Source of the DNA: Sphingobacteriia bacterium
GTDB taxonomy: Bacteria; Bacteroidota; Bacteroidia; Bacteroidales; 4484-276
Assembly (NCBI GenBank): GCA_009930115.1
Contig: RZYY01000012.1
Coordinates: 1 to 40,959 of the forward strand
Length of the DNA: 40,959 nucleotides
Direction: 5' to 3'
A program made the translations under genes and the position numbers. This document shows, one piece after another, positions 35,492 to 40,959 of the stretch. Under the pieces are notes generated by a model. That model did not search any database. It was not told the DNA's origin and saw nothing but the letters and a program-made list of their open reading frames with translations. The first letter of the stretch is position 1, and each line of letters opens with the position of its first letter.

Positions 35492-35637
35492 AGTGTCCGC
35501 CAGAAAACTCTTAATGTTGAAAATCATTGTTTACCCCAAACCTAAAAAGAGCAATGATTTTCAACGATTTACTCCCTTTAAGGCAGGGGTAAATAAATTG
35601 ATGAAAATCAAATTTAGGGTGTTTTATGGCGGTCACT
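35492..35637. mobile_element. MITE-like palindromic element, about 146 bp
   Basis: The ends form an imperfect inverted repeat: AGTGTCCGCCAGAAAAC at the left, and the complement of the right end reading AGTGACCGCCATAAAAC, with two mismatches in 17. Inside, arms GTTGAAAATCATTG (35516-35529) and CAATGATTTTCAAC (35552-35565) pair perfectly, and TTTACCCC (35530-35537) can pair with GGGGTAAA (35586-35593). There is no transposase. Small size, terminal repeats and AT-rich flanks (TTAAATA left, TTAATA right) fit a non-autonomous insertion element, but the family is unidentified and a target duplication is uncertain. Confidence 0.55.
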
Positions 35638-35676
35638 TAATAGCAAAAAGAGCCGTTCAAGGTGGTATTCTTTAGT

Positions 35677-35684
35677 TACTTTTG
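35677..35684 (+). promoter_or_regulatory. -7 promoter box for the dehydrogenase-ackA genes
   Basis: TACTTTTG, followed by CA, matches TAnnTTTG and lies 80 bases upstream of the start. A TTC at 35656-35658, 18 bases before it, could stand in for the -33 TTG. The box starts 40 bases from the right end of the MITE-like element. Confidence 0.5.
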
Positions 35685-35764
35685 CACCATGATAAAACTG
35701 CTGCTTTCAACAGATTTTTTTCTACTATTAACTGATAATTAATAAATTAATTAAAATAATAATC

Positions 35765-36733
35765 ATGTCAGTAAGTTTGGAGAGGTTTGCCCTCAATCAA
35801 CAGATGAAACCAAAGGGACAACTGCAAAAGGTTGGTTTAATTGGTTGTGGTGCTGTAGGTCAGGAAATTGCACTGCTAATCAGTCAAAAAGGAATTGAAG
35901 TTGTGTTCATTGATTTAAGCAAGGAATTAATTGATTCAATCCTCATCAACATGTCGGAGGAACTGGATAAGCTCATCAACAAGTGGGGAATGACTCCCAG
36001 TGAGAAAAAACTGGTGATGTCACGCATTAAAGGAAGCCTGAATTACGAAGACATTGCCGACTGCGATGTCATCATCGAAAGTATCAACTCGCAAAAAGCT
36101 GCAGCCAATCTTGAAGAGCGAAAAGAGGTTTTTCGCAAAATCGAACAGCATGTAAAACCTGACGCTGTTATCACTTCAAATACAGCCACAATGATGATTT
36201 CTGATCTGGCTGCTGTTCTTGAACATCCGGAGCGTTCAGCGGGTATGCATTTCATCAGCCCGGTTTCAAAAATAAACCTGGTGGAGGTGGTTTCTCATTT
36301 TCACACTAACCAGGTATCGCTCGATGTCATTAACAAGTTTGCCAAGATGATCGGAAAAAAGGTAATTGAAGTAAATGAGTCGCCGGGTAATATCAGCACA
36401 CGAATGATTGTAAACATGATTAACGAAGCGTGCGCCATACTCACCGAAGGTGTTGCTTCAGTTTCCGATATTGATGAAGTGATGATGGAAGTAACGGGAA
36501 ATTCATTTGGCCCCTTTGAAATGGCCGACAGATATGGTATAGATAAAATTCTGAAATGGATGAACAATCTGTATCATGAATTTGGTGAACTCAAATACAA
36601 ACCAAATCCTATCATCAAACGCATGGCAAGAGCAAAAATGTTTGGCCGTCGCACGGGTGAAGGTTTTTACAAATGGGAAGGGAACCACAAAATCATCAAG
36701 ACCGGTAGTATTAAAAACCTCGGACGTGAATAG
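35765..36733 (+). CDS. 3-hydroxyacyl-CoA dehydrogenase homologue with divergent active site
   Basis: The 322-residue protein has the two-domain fold of 3-hydroxybutyryl-CoA dehydrogenases. An NAD-binding Rossmann motif VGLIGCGAVGQEIA follows a 22-residue N-terminal extension, and the C-terminal helical domain has FGPFEMADRYGIDK and GRRTGEGFYKW. The His-Glu pair is present (GMHFISPVSKINLVE, His162 and Glu174). The block usually reading SNTSSL is SNTATM, and the PGFVVNR block reads PGNISTR, so the usual Ser and Asn appear replaced by Ala and Thr. Substrate is therefore open: 3-hydroxybutyryl-CoA is the default, another hydroxy acid is possible. ackA follows 33 bases after the stop. Confidence 0.85.
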   Translation: MSVSLERFALNQQMKPKGQLQKVGLIGCGAVGQEIALLISQKGIEVVFIDLSKELIDSILINMSEELDKLINKWGMTPSEKKLVMSRIKGSLNYEDIADCDVIIESINSQKAAANLEERKEVFRKIEQHVKPDAVITSNTATMMISDLAAVLEHPERSAGMHFISPVSKINLVEVVSHFHTNQVSLDVINKFAKMIGKKVIEVNESPGNISTRMIVNMINEACAILTEGVASVSDIDEVMMEVTGNSFGPFEMADRYGIDKILKWMNNLYHEFGELKYKPNPIIKRMARAKMFGRRTGEGFYKWEGNHKIIKTGSIKNLGRE

Positions 36734-36766
36734 TTTAGTTTGTTTTATCATTTAAAAAATCAGATC

Positions 36767-37975
36767 ATGAAAATTGTCGTATTGAATTGCGGAAGTTCAT
36801 CAATTAAATATCAACTTTTTGAGATGCCTCAGGTTGAGGTGCTTGCCAAAGGACTGGTGGATAAAATCGGACTTAAAGGAGCAATGATTAAACATGAACG
36901 GAATGATGGCCGGGTGCTAAAGGTAGAAGGTGAAATTCTCGATCATAAAGCAGGGATAGAATATCTGCTCGGCATCCTGACAGACCCTGAACACAGGAGC
37001 CTGAAAAGTCTTCAGGAAATTGACGCTGTCGGACACCGTGTGGTTCATGGTGCTGAAGAATTTAGCGGAAGTGTGGCAATCACCCCCGAAGTAATCAAAG
37101 CACTGGAACAATCATCCGACCTTGCACCTTTGCACAACCCTCCAAACCTGAAAGGTATTTATGCCATGCAGCAACTGCTCCCAAGTGTACCACAGGCAGG
37201 TGTATTCGATACTGCTTTCCACCAAACCATGCCCGAGTATTCCTATCTTTATGGTATTCCTTTTTCTCTTTACGAAAAATACAAGATTCGCCGATACGGA
37301 TTTCACGGAACAAGCCATAAATATGTTTCAGCAAGAGCTTGTGAAATTCTGGGAGAAGACATCACCAAACAAAAAATTGTAACTTGCCATTTAGGGAATG
37401 GCGCTTCAATGGCAGCCGTAAAATATGGAAAATCCATCGATACCTCAATGGGAATGACTCCAATCGAAGGTGTAATGATGGGAACCCGTTGTGGTGACCT
37501 CGATGTAGGTGCGCTGTTTCATATTATGAACAAAGAAAACATTACAGCAAAAATTGCCAATACACTTGTAAATAAATTCAGCGGTGTACTTGGTGTATCG
37601 GGAATTTCATCTGATATGCGTGATGTGGAGCTCGCAGCAGAAAAAGGAAATCACCGGGCTGCTGTAGCCTATCAGATGTATGCTTACCGCGTTAAAAAAT
37701 ATGTAGGAGCTTATGCTGCGGCAATGGGCGGAGTAGATATTATTGTTTTCACCGGAGGAATTGGTGAAAACGATTCCATAACCCGCGCAAATGTAATCGA
37801 AGGACTGGAGTTTCTGGGCGTGGACTTTGACTTTGAACTGAACAAAGGTCTCCGAGGCAAAGAGGTCGTGCTCTCTAAACCCGGATCAAAAGTAAAAGTA
37901 CTTGTGATTCCGACTAACGAAGAAATGATGATCGCAAAAGACACTTACACCATAGTTACTGAGGGTAAAATATAA
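36767..37975 (+). CDS. ackA: Acetate kinase
   Basis: AckA interconverts acetyl phosphate plus ADP with acetate plus ATP, usually the ATP-yielding end of acetate fermentation. The 402-residue product has all the family blocks: VLNCGSSSIKYQLFE at the start, GHRVVHGAEEF, FDTAFHQTMPE, RYGFHGTSHKYV, CHLGNGASMAAVKYGKS, GMTPIEGVMMGTRCGDLD and VFTGGIGEND. The start MKIVVLNCG matches the family; an in-frame TTG 27 bases earlier is rejected. No phosphotransacetylase gene is adjacent. It is probably co-transcribed with the dehydrogenase homologue and is convergent with the racemase genes. Confidence 0.97.
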   Translation: MKIVVLNCGSSSIKYQLFEMPQVEVLAKGLVDKIGLKGAMIKHERNDGRVLKVEGEILDHKAGIEYLLGILTDPEHRSLKSLQEIDAVGHRVVHGAEEFSGSVAITPEVIKALEQSSDLAPLHNPPNLKGIYAMQQLLPSVPQAGVFDTAFHQTMPEYSYLYGIPFSLYEKYKIRRYGFHGTSHKYVSARACEILGEDITKQKIVTCHLGNGASMAAVKYGKSIDTSMGMTPIEGVMMGTRCGDLDVGALFHIMNKENITAKIANTLVNKFSGVLGVSGISSDMRDVELAAEKGNHRAAVAYQMYAYRVKKYVGAYAAAMGGVDIIVFTGGIGENDSITRANVIEGLEFLGVDFDFELNKGLRGKEVVLSKPGSKVKVLVIPTNEEMMIAKDTYTIVTEGKI

Positions 37976-38111
37976 CCTGAAAAGCGCGAAATCTCACCTT
38001 TCTGAGAGTCTTCCGGAAAACCGTGGTTGTTGCAACAATCTGCTTTATCGTTATAATCTTGAAAAGGCAGAATAGTAGGCTTTTAAGAAAGCTTCATTTA
38101 AAAACTTCAGA

Positions 38112-39185
38112 TCAGTTTACCACGATTTTTGTAATGTAATTGGAATTCATTGCAGCAAGAATTCCCATGTAACTCATCCGAAAGGTGATAATATCCCCGA
38201 CTTTATACTTTTTATTATTATCGCCCAAATCCATCACCATCATGTCGGAACTTGCACCCATAAATGCGATGGTTTCATCTTCGGAGGTTATATCATCAGG
38301 TTTTATGTCAAGTAATCCAATATCAAGTATAGCTCTGCAGGAGGTTTTTCCATAGTCATTTTCATCAAACTGGGGTGTTTCTCCGGCCACATTGGTACCA
38401 AGCTCACCAGTTGGAATTTTTGGTTTTTCCATCAACTCAATAATTTCGGTATGCAATCTGAGGATATCTGCTTTCATTCCGGGAATAATCTCATTTTCAA
38501 ATAAATCCACCCCACGAAAAAGGGTCTCACCTACCCTGAAGTGATTAACTCCTTTAGGAATTAACTTTTTAAATATCAAAGGAATTGTAACAGAAGACCC
38601 ACCGGTAACCCAGGGGATTTTCTTTCGAAACTTCGCTTCAATCAATTGCTTGTAAAGACTGAGCTGGATGAGTTTATCCTGAGTAGGCATAACTCCGTTA
38701 AGACAGTTCAGGTTGGCACCGATCCCGATAATTTCTATTCCGGGTAAATTGAAAATTCTCGCATAAAAATCTATCAGATTTTCACCCATTACTCCCTCTC
38801 GTAAATCACCCATTTCAATCATGATGATTATTTTGTGGATTTTGTTTTGTTTCAGCGCCTCATCAGAAATCATTTTGATGATTCCGTAATCAGTATTAAA
38901 ACTGACATCGGCATATTTTATCAATCGGGGAATTGATCTTTTGGGTGGTGGTTTAATGTAAACAGTCTGTATTTGAGGTGCCATATCCTTAATTACTTTG
39001 AGATTACTGATACGGGAATCATGAATTTCAGTTACTCCAAGATCTACTAATTCTTTAATAAATGTTTTATTACCACAAAAAAGCTTGCTGACCACACCCC
39101 ATTGAATGTTATTTTTCTTAAAAAGCTTATCAAGAAACTGGTAATTATGTCTGAGTTTTTTTCTGTTAAGTTCGATGTAGGCCAT
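38112..39185 (-). CDS. Alanine/ornithine racemase family PLP enzyme (Orr-like)
   Basis: The 357-residue protein is a fold-type III PLP enzyme of the ornithine racemase group, which interconverts L- and D-ornithine as the entry to D-ornithine catabolism in amino-acid fermenters. The PLP lysine is in WGVVSKLFCGN near residue 34. Other blocks are MIEMGDLREGVMGENL, GIGANLNCLNGVMP, WVTGGSSVTIPL, FRVGETLFRG and, near the end, FMGASSDMMVMDLGD. The sequence is well apart from the adjacent Alr, so both can be functional. Its start is 11 bases after the alr stop, so they are likely translated from one message. Specificity for ornithine rather than another amino acid is inferred from family resemblance. 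Confidence 0.82.
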   Translation of the reverse strand: MAYIELNRKKLRHNYQFLDKLFKKNNIQWGVVSKLFCGNKTFIKELVDLGVTEIHDSRISNLKVIKDMAPQIQTVYIKPPPKRSIPRLIKYADVSFNTDYGIIKMISDEALKQNKIHKIIIMIEMGDLREGVMGENLIDFYARIFNLPGIEIIGIGANLNCLNGVMPTQDKLIQLSLYKQLIEAKFRKKIPWVTGGSSVTIPLIFKKLIPKGVNHFRVGETLFRGVDLFENEIIPGMKADILRLHTEIIELMEKPKIPTGELGTNVAGETPQFDENDYGKTSCRAILDIGLLDIKPDDITSEDETIAFMGASSDMMVMDLGDNNKKYKVGDIITFRMSYMGILAAMNSNYITKIVVN

Positions 39186-39196
39186 GGCTATTATTT

Positions 39197-40348
39197 TTAA
39201 TCAACAATTTTTCGTGGAATATTTTGAGGAAGTCTTGCAAGCAGCTCATAATTCAGCTGATCACTGAATTCAGTAAAGGAGGACACGGAAATCACCCTGT
39301 CACCCTGCTTGCCAATAAATACAACCTCATCACCAATTTTCACATCATCAATTCCGGTAATGTCCGCAATCATCATGTTCATATTGACGAGTCCAATAAT
39401 CCCGGCGCGTTGCCCTTTGATGAGCACGCGCCCCTGATTACTGAGAGATCGGCTGTATCCATGCGAATAACCCGTAGGAATAATTGCAACAAGCATGTCA
39501 GTTTTTGCTAGATAGTTAGTTCCGTAACTCACAAATTCACCTTCTTTGACTTCTTTGATGCTCATAATACTGCTTTTCCAGCTCAATACGCGTTTCAACG
39601 GATCGCTTCTGTCATTTTGCTGATGAGTAAAATGTATAAATGTTTCGGGACTTGGCCACAGACCATACTGCAAAATACCAATTCGAACCATATCCATTTG
39701 TGTAACCGGATAAGCAATTGAAGCTGCAGAACAAGCTGTATGAAATTGTTCAGGCAGAATACCGGCTTTCAACAACAACCGTTGCTTTTGTCTGAATTTT
39801 CGGATTTGATGTTGAATACGATGATAATTTGAAATACTTTCAGCACCGGAATAATGCGTGCAAAGCCCTTTGACCCTGAAATATTCCTTGTTGGCTTTAA
39901 TCTTTGCAACAGCTTTTCTTATGTCTTTATCCACCAAACCCGTGCGGTTCATACCTGTCTCAATTTCAAGATGAATAACTGCATTTTTACCTGATTTTTT
40001 TGCCGCAGAAAGAGCAGTTTCCAGAGTTTCATTTTCAAAAACATAAAGTTCAATCCCATTTTCAACAGCCCATTCAATATCTTTTGGATTGCTCCATCCC
40101 ATAACCATAATTTCTGCGTGATTTTTCAGTGCTTTTTTTACCTGGTAAGCCTCATCGAGACTAAAAACCGAAAAATGATCTATACCACATTCTTCCGCAA
40201 TTCCAACAAAAGGCTCAATTCCATGTCCGTAGGCATTTGCTTTAACCACTGACGAAATACGCACGCCGGGACGAAGAAAGGATTGTAAAAAGCGAATATT
40301 ATGTCGAAGCGCAGATATGCTTATTTCAATAGTTGAAGTACTATGCAT
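39197..40348 (-). CDS. alr: Alanine racemase
   Basis: Alr makes D-alanine for peptidoglycan using PLP. The 383-residue protein has the PLP lysine in SSVVKANAYGHGIEP (about residue 37), EIETGMNRTGL, CTHYSGAES, a SAASIAYP segment and the second catalytic tyrosine in SYGTNYLAKT, followed by IPTGYSHGYSRSLSNQG and NMNMMIADIT. Length is standard for a stand-alone Alr, not the Bacteroidota MurF-Alr fusion, so another alr may exist in the genome. It is the middle gene of a minus-strand set with the GNAT protein (17 bases upstream) and the Orr-like protein. A broad-specificity racemase is a reasonable alternative. Confidence 0.9.
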   Translation of the reverse strand: MHSTSTIEISISALRHNIRFLQSFLRPGVRISSVVKANAYGHGIEPFVGIAEECGIDHFSVFSLDEAYQVKKALKNHAEIMVMGWSNPKDIEWAVENGIELYVFENETLETALSAAKKSGKNAVIHLEIETGMNRTGLVDKDIRKAVAKIKANKEYFRVKGLCTHYSGAESISNYHRIQHQIRKFRQKQRLLLKAGILPEQFHTACSAASIAYPVTQMDMVRIGILQYGLWPSPETFIHFTHQQNDRSDPLKRVLSWKSSIMSIKEVKEGEFVSYGTNYLAKTDMLVAIIPTGYSHGYSRSLSNQGRVLIKGQRAGIIGLVNMNMMIADITGIDDVKIGDEVVFIGKQGDRVISVSSFTEFSDQLNYELLARLPQNIPRKIVD

Positions 40349-40365
40349 AATTGTCCTGCATTGTT

Positions 40366-40857
40366 TTATGGCCGGTTTTCATTTGTTGTACCGGCTGCAT
40401 TCTTTGATGGTTTTCCATTTTTGTAATAGCGCATTTCAAGATATGGATTTTCAAATCCGATTTTTCTGTATAAAAAATTTGCCGGGTTGTTATGTTCAAC
40501 ATGCAGTGCAATATCTCCTTTGGCCAGCTTTATTGATTTTTCCATAAGCATTTTCCCCACTCCTTTACCCCTGTAATCGCGATGCACAGCAATATAGACA
40601 AGAATATTCTCAGGAATATAGCCTTCCATTCCCGTTTTGTTCATAACTAAAGCTCCGATGATTTTGTCATTTTCTGTTTCCTGCAAAATAAACCCTCCTG
40701 CCAGCGGATATGGATTCATGGCATATTCTATTGCTTTGGCGATGTGCTCTTTTCTGTCCCCATAATCATCCAGGTGTTCATATAAAAAATCGATCAAATC
40801 GTTCTTTTCTTTCGTTGTAATGATGTCTGCAGGATTAAAAATCTTCTCTTGTATCAT
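40366..40857 (-). CDS. GNAT family N-acetyltransferase
   Basis: This 163-residue GNAT protein would transfer an acetyl group from acetyl-CoA to an amine. The acetyl-CoA pyrophosphate-binding motif is VHRDYRGKGVGKMLM (Q/R-x-x-G-x-G/A form), followed by IALHVEHNNPANFLYRKIGF, the conserved end of the fold. It heads the set with alr and the Orr-like gene, so an amino acid or its racemised product may be the substrate; this is inference. Upstream are a good promoter and a perfect 14-base palindrome. Confidence 0.87.
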   Translation of the reverse strand: MIQEKIFNPADIITTKEKNDLIDFLYEHLDDYGDRKEHIAKAIEYAMNPYPLAGGFILQETENDKIIGALVMNKTGMEGYIPENILVYIAVHRDYRGKGVGKMLMEKSIKLAKGDIALHVEHNNPANFLYRKIGFENPYLEMRYYKNGKPSKNAAGTTNENRP

Positions 40858-40877
40858 TTAATTTATTTTTAAAAATA

Positions 40878-40891
40878 GTTTCTATAGAAAC
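40878..40891. promoter_or_regulatory. Perfect palindrome GTTTCTATAGAAAC, candidate operator
   Basis: The 14-base sequence is its own reverse complement. It abuts the -7 box of the GNAT-alr-orr promoter, covering the likely transcription start, and lies between divergent genes. This is a typical place for a repressor site; the regulator is not known. Confidence 0.5.
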
Positions 40892-40918
40892 AAAAATAGT
40901 GTTTTTTTTCTAAAGCAA
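40891..40918 (-). promoter_or_regulatory. Promoter of the GNAT-alr-orr genes
   Basis: On the minus strand TTG (40918-40916), a 17-base spacer and TATTTTTG (40898-40891) give the best two-part match to the Bacteroidota promoter in the window. Confidence 0.6.
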
Positions 40919-40938
40919 CCAAAAAATTTCAATTTTTT

Positions 40939-40959
40939 ATGAGAAAAGCCATAGTAGTT
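40939..40959 (+). CDS. Possible start of a divergent gene cut by the right edge
   Basis: An ATG followed by six open codons reads MRKAIVV, a typical beginning of a Rossmann-fold or similar cytosolic protein. No Shine-Dalgarno is obvious. Only seven residues are visible, so neither the gene nor its product can be confirmed. Confidence 0.35.

Larger units (their letters stand above)
35229..35764. other. Divergent intergenic region carrying promoters and a MITE-like element
   Basis: This 536-base gap separates the porin-acs genes from the dehydrogenase-ackA genes. It holds the porin promoter with nearby dyad symmetries (35300-35335), an AT-rich stretch, the palindromic element at 35492-35637 and the promoter of the downstream gene at 35677. 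A 60-codon plus-strand frame inside the element is considered fortuitous. Confidence 0.7.

Noticed and set aside
35493-35675. A 60-codon plus-strand open frame in the gap before the dehydrogenase
   Set aside because: It lies mostly within the palindromic element, has no ribosome site and no recognisable protein pattern.
35689-35742. A 17-codon leader-like ORF between the dehydrogenase promoter and its start
   Set aside because: Its ATG coincides with the predicted transcription start and there is no attenuator structure downstream.
36167-36187. Possible loss of function of the dehydrogenase through substitutions at the Ser block
   Set aside because: The frame is intact and the His-Glu pair is kept, so a changed specificity is more likely than a pseudogene.
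38027-38038. Perfect 12-base palindrome TTGTTGCAACAA between ackA and the Orr-like gene
   Set aside because: It lies between convergent genes with no T run or promoter near, so neither terminator nor operator can be supported.

Overview
This window is chromosomal DNA from a member of the Bacteroidota, probably a free-living or anaerobic Bacteroidales-type organism. The grounds are: proteins with type IX secretion (T9SS) C-terminal sorting domains, a PorE-like T9SS protein, TonB receptor plus lipoprotein pairs, AT-rich intergenic DNA, weak Shine-Dalgarno sequences, and at least a dozen copies of the Bacteroidota -7 promoter box TAnnTTTG just upstream of genes. No rRNA, tRNA, CRISPR array, prophage or intact transposase was seen.

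Layout. 1-1939 (-): 5' part of a large secreted Ig-like repeat protein. 2414-7411 (+): ffh, folD, queE and a PorE-like envelope protein. 7421-10338: cinA (-), a nucleoside phosphorylase (+) and a polyprenol-phosphate mannosyltransferase (-), with very tight convergent ends. 10407-17743: a TonB receptor, a DUF5689-type surface lipoprotein and a T9SS-exported endonuclease I on the minus strand, with a secreted endonuclease/exonuclease/phosphatase-family protein divergent on the plus strand; together they look like an outer-surface nucleic-acid degradation and uptake locus. 17803-23587: a DUF62 protein (-), then phoH, purC, an archaeal-type GatD and a dihydroorotase (+). 23621-30541: an N-acetylmuramoyl-alanine amidase, a small unknown exported protein and a 1,102-residue BNR/sortilin-like propeller protein (all -), then a PKD-containing T9SS cargo protein (+). 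30657-35228 (-): an outer-membrane porin, acetyl-CoA synthetase and an OFA-family transporter. 35492-35637: a MITE-like palindromic element. 35765-37975 (+): a divergent 3-hydroxyacyl-CoA dehydrogenase homologue and acetate kinase. 38112-40857 (-): ornithine/alanine racemase-family protein, alanine racemase and a GNAT acetyltransferase, with the start of a divergent gene at the right edge.

How it fits together. Three metabolic themes recur: nucleic-acid and nucleotide turnover (secreted nucleases, nucleoside phosphorylase, purC, pyrC), acetate and acyl-CoA metabolism (acs, ackA, the dehydrogenase homologue, a possible carboxylate transporter), and amino-acid racemisation. The most unusual items are the nuclease/TonB locus, the archaeal-type GatD with no GatE beside it, two enzymes whose family catalytic residues look replaced (DUF62 and the dehydrogenase), and the MITE-like element directly upstream of the dehydrogenase-ackA promoter. 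Assignments were made by reading motifs by eye; no database search was run.
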